Positions 49,101 to 61,115 of a stretch of DNA of 64,000 nt are shown here, piece after piece. The position numbers and the translations under genes were made by a program. This DNA comes from Ectocarpus siliculosus. Lineage: Eukaryota > Sar > Phaeophyceae > Ectocarpales > Ectocarpaceae. The first letter of the stretch is position 1. Each line of letters begins with the position of its first letter. The stretch spans positions 1-64,000 of the forward strand of contig FN649739.1 in NCBI GenBank assembly GCA_000310025.1, read 5' to 3'. The notes under the pieces are model-generated. The model did not search any database. It worked only from the letters and a program-made list of their open reading frames with translations, and had not been told where the DNA came from.

Positions 49101-51893
49101 GTATTGCAATTTGTTCTCGTGTATTGGTGTTGCACTGTCCCAGCAATTGAAAGATAGCGCTCTACAGCACTACGTCCGTGTCACGTTCCAAACGAGCACG
49201 GGGTGGAACATTATGAACGGGATTTTCTGGTTGGTGTTCAACCTCCTGCTGGCTAAATGCCACACAAAATTTCATCTATCCAGAAGTGCCATCCACATGC
49301 CGCGTTGTGAGCTACTTACCAACCTGGCACGTGCTACATTCACGACCCACAGGAGCAAATAATCCCCAGATATAAAACACTGAGCCTCGCCATATTTCAC
49401 GAGCGCACACACGGTCTTGCGCAAAACTCATCCTTGCCTCGTCAGACATGAGGTACCCCGCCAAGATGTAGAAGTTAGCCGTGGTTTTAAGGACTTCCGC
49501 CGCCCCTGTCGTCCCTTCCAACGCCAGCCCTTGCACCGTCAAGTCCTGCCGCACCGCTCGAAGCCTATCCTCAACGAACATGTACGCCTGCGCGATGAGA
49601 GACGTAGGATTCCCTCCTCGATCTCGTCGGGGCTGGCTGCTGACGCTGCTACTGCTGCTGCAAGCTACGGCGAAGACATCTTGGACCAGGTATTGCGTCG
49701 TGGTCTGCAGGACCGAGAGAGGCCGGAGTAGCTCGGGGCTGACGACGATGGGGTCGGGGGAGAGCGCCACGTGGATTAAAAACAACGCTTACCAAGTGGA
49801 GTAAAAACAACGCATAAAACAATAATCTTCGTTGTCAGATGTTGGCTTCTGCCACACTGTGCTCTGAGGGATATCATTGGCCTAGCATGATGCCTCCTGC
49901 CTACGCCGCCGTTCGGGCGAGGTACGGGAAAACGCCACGTTGCGAGAGACTACGTAAAGGTTGGCGGGGTAACAGGGGGGTACACTTCTTCGTATTTTTC
50001 CCGTCGCTGTCCGCCACCCCTCAAACAACAAAGGCACGTAGTCTCCAGTTAGAATGGCATTCCACTTTTCTTATCAGCAGAGGATATTGGCATCGTTGTG
50101 CTTCATTCGACCAAAAACGCGTCATACGTCTAAGGCAAGCAACTCGATGCGAAACTCGGAGCCTTGGAGAGGAAACTCGTCCTGCTTGGGACGAGATCGG
50201 AGTTGCGACCAACAGCAAGTAGGTCGACCTTGGGAACGACCCAAAATTAGTGTAGACAGAAAAAGGAAAGCGAAGCTGATCAATACCAACGAAATGCGCA
50301 AAAGGCACCTGTGCATGTCCCTCCCCGCGGCCGAGCGACGGTACTTCTTGACCGCTTTCTTGGGGTCCGCGACCCTTTGTCGAAAGGACACAGACGCCCC
50401 TGCAGTGGCCTCCGTAGCCTCGAAGGAGCTTAGCCCCCCCTCCGCCTCCCTCTCTCTCCTCTCCGACTCCGGACACATGGACATGCACGTCCCTCGGGCG
50501 TATTTATCCTGCTGCTGCTGGCGCTGCTTCTGCAGTATACTGTGCTGTGCACCGTCACGGTCGATGCGGAAACCCTCCCTGCCGTTTCCGCTGCTCTTTA
50601 CTTCGGTACGGTGTACGGGAACAGCAGTACCACCAGCACCAGGTCGCCCTCCAGATACCCTTGACAACTCGTTCTCACCCTTCCGCGAGCCACCGGGGTT
50701 ATTGTCGCCACTACCGCCGTCGTCTCGTTGGCGACCGGATCTCGATTTCGCGGCGTTGTTTACAACACCGCCACGCCGAGAGGAAGGCGAGAAGGACGAC
50801 GTGGACCCGCCGCTCCCGTTTCTCGAGTTGGCACCCGATGCCGCCCTGTCGCGCTGCTTTTGGTGCTCTTTCCGCCCCTGCTTGGTGGTGGTGGCGGTAG
50901 CTGCAGCAGGTGGGTGCGGCAAGGGTTGCCGAGCATCATTGGACCCGAGCCGAGCTTCTCCTTTCGCTGCGTCTGAAGTCCTCGAGAGAGTGGCTGCGCC
51001 CGATCGGTGAGCGCCTCGTCGGTCATGCTTCCGGTTGGTGTTGCCATCTGTCCTCAATAGGGCGTTGCGCGGAGACGGTGGAGGAGAGCCGGGCCTGCCA
51101 TGGGCGGTGGGGTTGGTGTTGTCATCGGCGCGGTCTTCGTTAGCCATCCGAGGAGAGCTTGGGGGGGAGCCAAGCCTGCTAAAGATACCCCCTCCGCCTT
51201 TGCCTCCGCCGCCACCGCTGTTGTGGTCCCCGCGCCCTCGGACATGAGAGGGCTTGGTGTGAGAGGCCGTCCCTGGTTTCGATGGGTTTGCTCTGGTGTT
51301 GTCGGACTGAGGGCGATCTTGACGCTGGCCTCGAGAGTTAAAAGAGGCGGGTCTTGTGGCTGTTGCTGCTGCTGCTGGAGGCGCCTCTGCTCTATCGTCG
51401 TGTTCGTGGTGGTACTGGCGACGACCGCCATCCCTCCTCGTCGTTGTTGTGGTGGCGCTACGCACCCCCGTAAATCCGCTGTCTTCCCCTCTGCTGGCTT
51501 GCTGTTGGTGTGCGGACCCTTTGGGAGCGTTTGCTTTGCTGCGATCAAAGCCACCGCTCGTTTCGTTGTTCACTCGCGTGTCGCCCCGACCAGCAGATGA
51601 AGAAACAGCATTCCCACCTTTTCCCGCTCGTTTCTTCCTCCCTCGCCCCCCATCTTTACTACCGCCGTCACCACCTCGCCCTGTCCGTCCTGCTCCACCC
51701 TTGCCGTGCGGGGCCTTCTTCTTGTCAGTAGGAGCTTTGTCGTATCCGCCGTTGCCACCGTTGGCAGCTGCGACGTTCAGCGGCCGATTACTCGCAGCAG
51801 TCGGGGCTGCTTCTACTCTTGATATCGTGTATCCACGGCGGGCTGGAACAGCAGGAGTTACCGGCGCTGCCGTGGTATCCCCGTTGTCGCCCA

Positions 51894-51894
<1 letters not shown>
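46165..51894 (-). CDS. SAC3: SAC3/GANP/THP3-domain protein with low-complexity N-terminus and Cys-rich C-terminus
   Basis: SAC3-domain proteins work in mRNA export (TREX-2-type) and related complexes at the nuclear envelope. Exons in coding order: 51894-50309, 49738-49324 (or to 49381), 48970-48890, 48563-48437, 47840-47809 (32 bases), 47479-47222, 46677-46165. The product is about 1000 residues. Residues 1 to about 455 are disordered, rich in Gly, Arg, Ser, Asn and Pro. The SAC3 domain starts with the hallmark GTCMSMCPESERRERE, then AVKKYRRSAAGRD, LLRPLSVLQTTTQYL, FVEDRLRAVRQDLTVQ, AVVRDGNWSEFFRLLG and VRAHALRAMNKAYG. The last exon ends in CTACAGFGCSWCENG and CPTCK, a DnaJ-like cysteine pattern not expected in this family. 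Start choice: MGDNGD at 51894, directly after an AAC run; the frame stays open upstream to 52176, which would make the run poly-Asn. The exact end of exon 2 is uncertain. Confidence 0.87.
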
Positions 51895-51939
<45 letters not shown>

Positions 51940-51940
51940 C
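51895..51940. repeat. (TTG)n microsatellite, AAC on the coding strand
   Basis: Fifteen GTT/TTG triplets lie directly upstream of the chosen SAC3 start codon. Read in the SAC3 frame they encode a run of Asn. They are either 5' untranslated sequence or a poly-Asn tract, depending on which start is used. A splice acceptor-like CAATAG lies just upstream on the minus strand. Confidence 0.95.
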
Positions 51941-53233
51941 ACACCTATTGCCGTTTGGATCACACGCGCAGCTTGTTGCAGGACAGAGGCTACGGCCGTA
52001 GAGCAGGTGCGATACACAGCCCTTTCTTTCAAAATCCACCGCGGAAGCAGTATCGCAGCGCTGCAGGTTGGCTCACGGTACAAACCAACCGCAAGACTGC
52101 TTTGCTGAGTCGCACGTTCACACACTGCTGTGCTGCTGGCGGAGCCTGATCGGATCTGTGCCCTATGGTCATGCATGAAGGCGAGGGGGCTCCGCCAATT
52201 GGTATCTCGAAGTTTGGAGGGGTCTGGCTGCTGGGGCTAGAGCAGAGAGCCGACCACACACAGACTGCACAGCACATTGCTTTTCCGCTTTTCTGCTGAC
52301 GATGAGGACCTCGTTGCATCTCGCGGCGCTCACAGCTGCCTTGTGCCAACAGCATGGTGATGGATTCGGTGAGAGGCTGTAACTAACCACTCGTCCAGTT
52401 GGTGCCCTTGTGCTCTCCGAAACATGCTCTCTGGGGTTGTGCTGATCCGGATTTGACCCGGTGCATGCTCCCTTTCCACCGCCAGTGTTTGAGAAGAAAC
52501 GTAGCGATACACCCCCATCAGGTAACCGGAGATAGACGTGCACTCGTGTGAACGCACTGTATGGGCAACTTTGCTGCTAAGCGGCACTCTCGTAGCTGCC
52601 ATGGTGTTCCTACAGCAGTACTCCTGTGGTACACGTGTAGTCTGTTGCCGGAGTTCGTTACCCAACTTCTACCTGCACCTTCGAGTGAGCGGGATCCAAA
52701 CAACAGCAGCAGCAGTCTCATAGCATGCAGCAGCAGTAGTGGTGCAATGCAGACGTTGACACAACCTTCCGGCGATGAGATCACGTATCTCTTGTTTCCC
52801 ATCCGGGTTGCAAGTCCCCAACTAAGCGATTTTTTTCATGACAGAGCATCAATTTCACGGAGCCCCCCCCCGCGCGGCAGTGTTAGATACGAGTAGGCAA
52901 CGTAGGGACGGGCCATCGTTCAATAACTCCGGCTATAGCGACGATCCAAAATTGACCCTCAGAGGCAACCTTAGGCGCAAGTCTGAACAGCTTGGTACCT
53001 TCTAAAGTTTGGGCGGAATCGTTTGTTGAGGTGTACAGCTACTACTGCTGTAGAGCGCTGGAGGTCCATGCCAAGGCATCTCTTCGCAGTTTGCCTTCAC
53101 GCTGCCTCGACTTACTCCCGAGAAAGCGACGTAAGTAGCTTACTCCCGAGAAAGCGACGTAAGTAGGGATCCTCAAGCAACATTCGATCCTACAACGGAC
53201 GCAAGCTGCTGTGCATATATGTACGTCCTCACG
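51941..53233. promoter_or_regulatory. Divergent upstream region of SAC3 and glyoxalase I genes
   Basis: About 1.3 kb between two divergent start codons must hold both promoters and 5' untranslated regions. It contains two of the seven recurrent decamers (52611-52620 and 53043-53052) and a 28-base tandem duplication at 53111-53166. No core promoter element could be assigned. The frame upstream of SAC3 stays open to 52176, so part of this region may be coding. Confidence 0.5.
53111..53166. repeat. 28-bp perfect tandem duplication
   Basis: Two exact copies (53111-53138 and 53139-53166). Each unit starts CTTACTCCCGAG and ends GCGACGTAAGTAG, so its ends CTTAC and GTAAG are inverted. It lies about 70 bases upstream of the glyoxalase I start codon. 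Confidence 0.95.
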
Positions 53234-56200
53234 ATGGCATCCCTCCTGTTGTGCCTGCGCCGACCTGCGTCAGCCTTTAGCGGAGGCAGCTTCGCGGCTA
53301 AGAGAGCGGGGCAGCGGTTGTCAGTTGAAAGCTGCAGCACGACCAGCACCAGCCAGGGGAGAAGGCGAACGATTCCTGGTGAAGTGCGGATGATGTCAGG
53401 GAGCCTTGAGGATGAGGTGTGTCGTCTTGCTAGTGATCATCTGTATGCCCAAACCCGTTCAGACTTGGTTCACATGTCCCGAGTTAGGTTTACACCTTGT
53501 ACCGGATAGTATAGAAAGGACCGTTTCGCACGGTCAACGGCTTCCGCAGTCGGTTGTTGTACGGAAAGATCACCACCTTTCTTCAACCAACGGGAGTCTA
53601 TCCTGCCCCCACACGTGATGTGTTTATTACTAACAACACGGGAAAGAGCCGTGCGCAATGCTGTAATAGCAAACGGCTCAGGGCCTACTGCTGTTGCCTG
53701 TGTTTGAGCTGGCGTTGCCAAGGTGCATCATTTTCAAAGCAGCCTACCGAACTAATCTCCAATTCCAAGGACTCCGGGTGTTGTTACAGCAGTCCAGGTC
53801 GTTCTATCCAAACACTGAATTTCGGCTGCCTCACACCGCTTTTTATGGCTGCAGAATGTTGCAAGAAAAGCATCAAACTTTTTTTTCTGCAGCTGCCCGG
53901 GAACTATTTATTGTCAGTAACACTTTTGGTGCACGCTCATATAGGCGAAGATTTTTTTTTGCACGGGACTGGCGGAATGCGGGGGCGTGATGTTGTATTT
54001 TTTTGGCAACGGCGAGAAGAAGGCACACCCGTATATATCTCACCGCGAAAAAACCGGTCAGAGCGTGCGGGAGAGGGTAGTTGGAACCTTTTTTCTCCAC
54101 ACTCACGATACCCAAGGCATCTAACCTGGTACCAGAACGAAAGATGCTGGGTAGAGCTAGCTCCCTCGGGGTGGCATTGCTGTTGCGGTGGTCTCCTCCT
54201 TCGAAAAGTTATCGCTGGAAAACCAAACCATGCGCACACAATCCCTGCGAACGTGAACCAAGCGCTCTCTGGCGGGGGTATTTTAGGGCCAGTCACAACT
54301 TTTTTCCCGACGCGCACGATACCCCACGGCACCAAACCTTGGGCATGAAAGATGGAGCAGAGAGCTACCTTCCGCCGAGTGGCCTTGCTATTGCTGTTGT
54401 TTCCTCCTTCGGAAAGTTATCGATGGATAACGAAACCCGTGGCGGCCAAAAACACCGAACTTTTACTATAATAGCTGCTCGCGGCCGTTGACGGTCGTGC
54501 ACAGCACAATTTTTTTTTCACGGCGCATTCGGCACCTCACGGCCCCAAACCTTGGCATTGCCCGGGGCAACTCGTTAAATGTTCGTCGAGATATTGGTGA
54601 TCACGGCCTTCCCACAATGAATGGAAGTTGGAGAGGGGGTCTACGTGTGTGGTACCGGTAGCAGCTTGACGTGGATTGACGGGAGTTGCGCCGCGCAACT
54701 TTTGTTCGACACATTTGTCGCGAAAAAAGTCGCAGACCTTTTCCTCCAGACTAAAATATTTTGCTCCCATAGCGTACATTAGGAAAGTTGCAAGAAAAGT
54801 TGCAAAACTGTTCAAGTTTTCTTGCAGCATTCTGCAGCCATGAAAAGCGGTGTGAGGTCCCATAAAGTTCTTGCAAATATTTCATGCGCATGCACGCCAA
54901 TAATTCCACCACCACTTCGGTTGCGAAGTTGTCAACGTCCATCCTTATCACAAGATGCTTGCCGCATCCGCATAACCTATGTACGTATGTCGATCTCACG
55001 TGGGCGCACGTCTGATGTGTGATGGTGATGACGATGATGGTGATGATGGTGATGGTGGTTCAGGTGGAATTCAAGGGGAGCCGGCTGGAGATGAAGCCCA
55101 CGCCGGAGCTGGGTTCGTCCAAGAACAAGATGCTCCACGTCGTGTACCGCGTCGGCAACATGGACCGTGCCATCAAGTTCTACCAGGACGTCTTCGGGAT
55201 GGAGGTGCTAACTCGCTGTAGATGGGTACAGACCAGTCCTCCCAAACGATGTGGTGTGCGTGTCGCGCGTTGTTCGTTGAAGTGGGGTGAATTATTGAAG
55301 GCTTCTCAAAATCGACCGCTGCAGGGATTTACGTAGATCACCTCTCTTGGATATACGTAGCGTGCACCCGGGTTGTTGCAGGTCACACAAAAAGCAAAAA
55401 AAATGTCAAAGCGGTTGTGCGAAAATCGATGGTACCCCGCGTGAGCCCCCATGATGTGTTGCCCTGTGACACCATCTGGTGCGCACGTCTGTCATCACTA
55501 TTGCTCCTCACACAGATGGCTACGTGCCATGAAACCTGCAGGATACCTCAAGCATGTTGTGTTCTAATCGCGCAAACATTTCATTCGCCCTGGTTTCGCT
55601 CTGAACCTGGCAAATGCCGTGCTATCAAAAGTGAAAGAGCTGCTGCTTCAAGCCCGTTTCGCAGCTCTTAGCACAAAACTTCTCGCTGCTAGTACATGCA
55701 TGCGAAGGTTTTGACGAATTCGCTCGAGGCTTCGCCAGAGTGGATACATAGGCATAGGTAGCATTGAAGGGTTGGGCCAATTTTGGATCGCCAGAATGAT
55801 TGTCGTTCCAGTGAAGGACTCTATGGCCTATATCGACCAAACACGCCCCATATTTCTACCTCCAGTTTTGTTTGGAACGCTCTGGCCACAACCCTGAAAT
55901 TTGACCTTCAATACTCTATACACACTCAAACAACAATCCCGGCAAAACATTTCATGGCACCACGCTATGGAGCCATGGCTACCCCTATTTGCACGACCCT
56001 ATTTGCACATATAAGACGTGCACGCTTCGAAACGCCTCCGTGGATGGGTTGAAACTGGGTTATACACACACGTGACCGACCCAACCCAACCCACCCAACC
56101 CAACCCTAACCCTAACCCTAACCCTCACTGACGTCCAACCGGGGCCGTGGTGGCGAGACTGCCCACGAACGCGGGTCCGCACGTCAGTACGTGGTCCGCA

Positions 56201-59200
56201 CGCTGCGCGCGCTGTTTTGACCAATCACAAGTCGAGTCGTGCACGGTCTTATTTGCACTCGCGTCGTGCAAATGGGGTTGCCATGGAGCCATGCTTAAGG
56301 TTGCTTGAGGAAGGTTGGCCACATTTTGAATCGCCACTACAGCCGGAGTTGCTGATGGATATCGGCCTGTCCCATAGGAATCCAGCCGCTGTGGGGGCTC
56401 CGCGTGATGGATGCCTTGTCGTTATTAACAAAAAATGAAGCGCTGTATGTGGGGACTTGCAACAAGGGTGCGTGTACCCTGTTTCAAGCCGCAGTCTCTT
56501 CCCTTCCCCTTGTGTTTCCACAGAGCTCCCTTCTTTGTTCTTTAACATATTTTTGTTGCTCTCTTTCTCGCTGTTCTCTCTCGTCTTAGCTCCTGCGATA
56601 CCGCGATGTTGCGGAGGACAAGTACAGCAACGCGTTCCTCGGATACGGGACAGAGAGCAAGTGAGGCGCAGACGCCGATGATGCTATTCTTTATTTTACT
56701 TCCAACATTGCATTTGTCGACTTCGTATGCATACATGAGTGGTTGTTTGCAATAGGTCCGCTGAGGCAATTGTGGAAGATTTGCAAAGTTTGCCAGAGGT
56801 GTGCCTTATTCTGTTTTCGGTTGAGCAGATTCCACGCTTTACCTCATTATTCTTGCCGTAACCCTGGCCAACCGGCCCGCGAAGTTTGGCAGTGATGGTT
56901 TTGTCTTCTTGGCGAGGTGGAGGAACCGCGTCGCCTTCTGGTCAATGCCTGAACGAGATATTTTGGTTGTAAGTAATTGAGACAATTTCAGCTTCTTTTC
57001 ATGCCCAATACTTGATTGTGCCATGTTTGGCAGGGGGGAGCACTTCAGCATCGAGCTGACGTACAACTACGGAGTGGAAAGCTACAACATCGGAGATGGC
57101 TTCAACTGCATGGGGCTTAGGCTGCCAGACCTTGAGGGGATCGTGGCCAGGGCAAAGGCTGGGGGGGGAGAGATCGTATCGGGTCCGGAGGTGCGTCCGT
57201 CTCTTGTTGCTCTTGCGGTCGTCGTGGTTGTCGCTCTACTGTTGCTCTTGCTGCTGGCAATCTTACCGTTGCGGTCGGTGCTGCTGCAAGGTAGCGCACT
57301 GTTGCTGTCGTTGCCGTTGACACTGCTGATGCCGATCTGCCCAGGATTCTCCATCTCTCGCCGACTCCACCTCCAAAGGACGAATCTAGTGGTGTGGTTT
57401 GGTGACAGCACGAGGAACCGCTACGTTTGTGTTGATGTTTTCTGCCTCTTGTCTTGAGATTGTCGTCAGTCGGATTGCGCTGCGGATGTGCTTACCGTAT
57501 CCTTTGGCGGCTCTTCTATGCCTATGTTGCCTGTATGATGGAATTAAGGATTGGGAGCGTTCCCTCGTCTCACGTGTTAATCCTGTTGTGTTGATTATTC
57601 AAACTATACAAGCTACACCTTGTTGCGAAAATGGCAGGGTTGCAAAAGAGTCGCAAAGTCGTTGAGAATAAAGACACCAGGCGTGTGGAGGGATGCAATG
57701 CAATGCTGTGAGGAGCTCGAAACTCTGAGAGGGTAACGGTATACAGCTGAGTGACAAGATGGCCGCTACCGCTGGGAACATGTTATGGCCGGTACCGTGT
57801 TGCTCCGGCACATCACTTATGAAGCGGTGTGGCAGTGCCGAATCCGTAGGAACGGTCGTCTGCATGACCAATCCAGAACGTCGAAACGCCTAGTTGTGTT
57901 GCCTGCACCCCACCTCCCTTGACATCGAAGACATCATGATCCTGACGATCATGCCCCCAAACAATTTGTACCGCATGCAGGAGGTTAAGCTGGGTCCTTG
58001 CATCATCCCGGACGAACCGGTTGGCAAGCATGTTCTAGAGCAAGTTGCGGTCATCAAGGACCCCGATGGGTACACTTTTGAGGTACGATACGTTACGGTA
58101 CGGTACGCTACGTTACTGTACGACCGTTATTGTTTCTCGTCCTAAGATATCCTGCTCGATGTTGGGACAGGTTTTGATGTGTGTCGGCGTAGGCGTCGAC
58201 CGGACACAGACCGCGAACGAGCCGCCAGCGTCAGTTGGGCGATTTCCAAAGGGTATTACTTTTATTTCGTTTCTTTGGTTGCCGCATATCGCGCTAGACA
58301 GTAGACCGACCAACAGAAAGACGGCAATCCCAGCTGTGCCAACAGGCCAGGTATAGTATAATAGTGCGTTTTCCCCGAACGACGCAACTTGGGAAGCAAG
58401 TGCGCAAGCTTTCAAGGCGTCCGGGCCATGGTTAGCTGTTCACCCGCAGGAACGGGGTCTTCGCTCTCCCTCAGCCTTCTTGCTAGTTCCAGCTCTTGAT
58501 ATTTGATACGGTTGGTACCCTTGGATGTGTGCGATGAGGCCAATGCTGTATGCATTTCGTCATTTCAGTTTGTGAACTCCTCTATGCGTACCGGAACCGA
58601 TTTTGATCATCACTCCATCGTCGTTTGTTGTTGGAACGCCTTGTTCCCTTTTCTTTCCCTTTTCTTTCCCTTTTCTTTCCCTTTTCTTTCCCTTTTCTTT
58701 CAGGTCAGCGAGTCCGCATACCGCCGGGATCCGGTGTCGAAGGTTTCATTGTTGACCCTCGACATGGAGAAGAGCATCGACTTCTACCAAGATGTGAGGG
58801 AGCACTATCCTTACATCTCCTTTCGTTGTGCAAGCCTGAGTCATGCCAAAAGAAAATGCCCTCGTGCTTTTCGGCTTCATGTCCAAGTTTGAAAAGTTTT
58901 TGGCCGTTGTTCATTTTCCTGAGAAGGGACACATTTGGCATATCATATGGCTGTGTTTTCGCTGCGTTCATCAGCTGTTGCTGGTGTGATGAAGGGAAGC
59001 GAGTTGCTGTGTGTTGGTTAGAGCAGTATCACTGGGAAATAATACTTCCCACTATTTTTAGCATGTGGCGAGCTACGCGTCCTTGTATTTTGTGGTGTGA
59101 ATGGTACAATGGGGAGGTCGGGAGCTAGGACAATGAGGGTTGCCCCCGTACGGACGTGATGGCGTCGCAGCAACTGTACTTGGCGCATTGTATGCATATA

Positions 59201-61115
59201 TAGCCACACGCCGTTGTAAGCAAATCGACTTCACAATCGACGACGACAAGGGACAGCTATGTCGTTCTCGCGTACAACGCATGGAGCCAAGCACCGCATA
59301 TGGTGGAGAACAAAGATAATTATCCTGTATCCTGTGTGGCTTTCATCCCGTTTCACCACTTCTGGTGCATCCAAACACCCAGGAAGTTGTAAAACTGACG
59401 TCCCAGGACCAGCTGAAGATCATCATATCGCGTGGTGCCCAGGAGTGCATTCCCTCAATGACCACCCCTCCCGCCCCATGCTATCCCGCCCAATGCACCG
59501 CCAACGCTTTTTCTCCTTCACTACATGAAGGCCTTGGGCATGACCCTCCTCAGGAGGCGATCCCTTTTGCCGCAGAAGACGCAGCAGGCGTGCTGGATGG
59601 GTTACGGTGCGGAGGACGACTCCACTGTGCTGGAGCTCGTTTACGAGTACAACAGCGAGAAGATCGACCGCGGGGACGGCTACGGGCAGGTGCGTGCTTG
59701 TATTCAAGGTTACTGCTCCTTGCTTGCAGGGAAGAGCTTGAGCTTGACGTTTCATGTCTAGACGAATGTGGACTCGCGGCAGACATGTATAGGTCTATGG
59801 GGTTTTGGCTCCCAATCCTGAACTCCGCTTGTCCTGAGACAACCCCCTGGATTTCACCGCCGATGTAGCGTACCATGTACCGTCTGTCGTGTTTTGTTGT
59901 TTGGGGCAATTTTGTCATGCGTGCGCTGACCTGGAAAGATTTCTGTTCACGTCTCCTGATTCAGTCTGGGAGACGTCGATCAGTTCGCTGATTTCTGCTT
60001 CGTTGGCCACAATAGCTCCATGGTTGGCTTACTCTCTTGGTTTGCTCTCCCTCTTTTGTGTGTACCCCCGTTTGAGCAGATTGCGGTGTCTACCCCGGAC
60101 GTGTTCGATGCGGCTGCCGCAGTGGAGAAGACCAAATACGATGTGAGTGGGCCTCCCGTGGAAGTCGGGGTTATATTCCGCTGGAGCGCAGCGTTAATCA
60201 GTACCACCTGTTTCCCCTGTTGTGGTTGCCGCGACTTGATAACCGTGCGAAGATTAGTGGACACCCCGAGCTCCTTTCGTGTTTCTTTAGGTAGCTTGTT
60301 GTTTTCCAGGAAGTGCGCAGGCACCGTCCGTCGTTATGGAGTCAGGGGGACTGGCGTTTTCCTTCGGAATGGGAATGGGCCTTTCTGCCTGTTGTAATGT
60401 TTGTCCATTAGTTGTTGATTGATAAGGTTCATGCCTGTGAGGGGGCATTTTGTGTCATCTTGCGTCGCCCCCGGGATGCGCGCAACCAACGTCCCGAAGG
60501 GAGACCTTGTACGTTGGAAGAAGCTCATGGCATGGTGACCGATACAAGGCCGGGCCAGGTCGTTTTTTTGTTTTGCTGCTCGCTGCACGCTTGACTCTCG
60601 AAAGGATAAGGATTGGTGCTCGCGCAGGGTAACACTCAGAAAATGTGGTTTCGTGGAAATAATCGTGGACGCTGTCTGCTGTCTGAGCCCACCACACGCT
60701 GGGCGTTATGTTTTCTGCCCTACAATGTAGAACGGGCGATGTACTGTATTTTTTTTTTTTTTTGTTCCGTTCTCGGTTGATACGAGGGTAAGGGTATCGT
60801 TGAATGTGAAAGAGGAGCGTCCTTGCCTTGCCTGCTGCGCTTCGGGACGTTCTTGTCCGAGGTCGTAAAAGCATAGAAAGTCTGTTCTCACAAGCTCCTG
60901 AATACGTATTCGTAACAAATGGATGACAATTTACATCTGACGTGAAGTGAAATATGGCCTTGATGGTGGTGGCTCGAAAACAGGTGACTCGCGCACCGGG
61001 ACCCGTTCCCGGGATCGGTACCAAGATCACGGCCGTCACCGACCCCGACGGGTTCAAGACGGTGCTCGTGGACGAAGTGGACATCGAGAAGGAGTTGGAG
61101 GAGGAAAGCGCATGA
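53234..61115 (+). CDS. GLO1: Lactoylglutathione lyase (glyoxalase I), two-domain plant type
   Basis: Converts the methylglyoxal-glutathione adduct to S-lactoylglutathione. Exons: 53234-53416, 55064-55204, 56590-56660, 57034-57190, 57981-58082, 58704-58793, 59531-59689, 60080-60142, 60984-61115 (stop). All junction phases agree (mostly phase 0); 365 residues. Residues 1-61 form a presequence with PASAF near residue 15, resembling heterokont plastid targeting, then a basic Ser-rich stretch. Domain 1 has LHVVYRVGNMDRAIKFYQDV, NAFLGYG, SIELTYNYG, GDGFNCMG and KDPDGYTFE. Domain 2 has LDMEKSIDFYQD, MGYGAEDD, LELVYEYN, GDGYGQIAV and VTDPDGFKTVLV. Domain 1 keeps one His and two Glu metal ligands, but the position that is His in GFGHFG of plant enzymes is Cys here. 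Domain 2 lacks the first His and the last Glu. Methionine 53219 is in frame and five codons upstream. Confidence 0.95.
54104..54480. repeat. Dispersed repeat family R1-like, two copies (GLO1 intron 1)
   Basis: Two direct copies about 215 bases apart (near 54104 and 54317). Each has CACGATACCC, GAAAGATG, AGAGCTA, a GTGGC block, TTGCTGTT and CTCCTTCG, then AAAGTTATCG. The second half resembles the R1 copies at 23.6 and 37.6 kb; the first half is specific to this pair. Confidence 0.7.
55967..56292. repeat. Inverted repeat enclosing telomere-like DNA (GLO1 intron 2)
   Basis: Left arm 55967-56024 and right arm 56238-56292 are inverted copies with several mismatches. Shared blocks are GGAGCCATGGC, an ACCCC block, ATTTGCACGAC, then TTGCA, ATAAGA and GTGCACG. 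The 213-base loop contains the telomere-like tract at 56079-56125. The repeat sits in the intron between exons 55204 and 56590 and looks like a mobile or foldback element. Confidence 0.75.
56079..56125. repeat. Interstitial telomere-like tract (GLO1 intron 2)
   Basis: A run of CCCAACCCAACC-type repeats grades into four perfect CCCTAA copies, about 47 bases in all. The orientation is the same as at the left end of the window. Confidence 0.9.
58646..58703. repeat. 11-bp pyrimidine minisatellite forming a splice acceptor tract
   Basis: Five copies of CCCTTTTCTTT end directly in CAG, the acceptor of glyoxalase exon 58704-58793. The polypyrimidine tract of this intron therefore consists of tandem repeat units. 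Confidence 0.9.

Noticed and set aside
50054-51010. 318-residue open frame on the plus strand
   Set aside because: It is antisense to the GC-rich, low-complexity first SAC3 exon. It has no motif, and its composition mirrors the opposite strand.
51356-52108. 250-residue plus-strand frame rich in Pro and Leu
   Set aside because: Antisense to the SAC3 N-terminal exon; its poly-Leu run is the complement of the AAC microsatellite.
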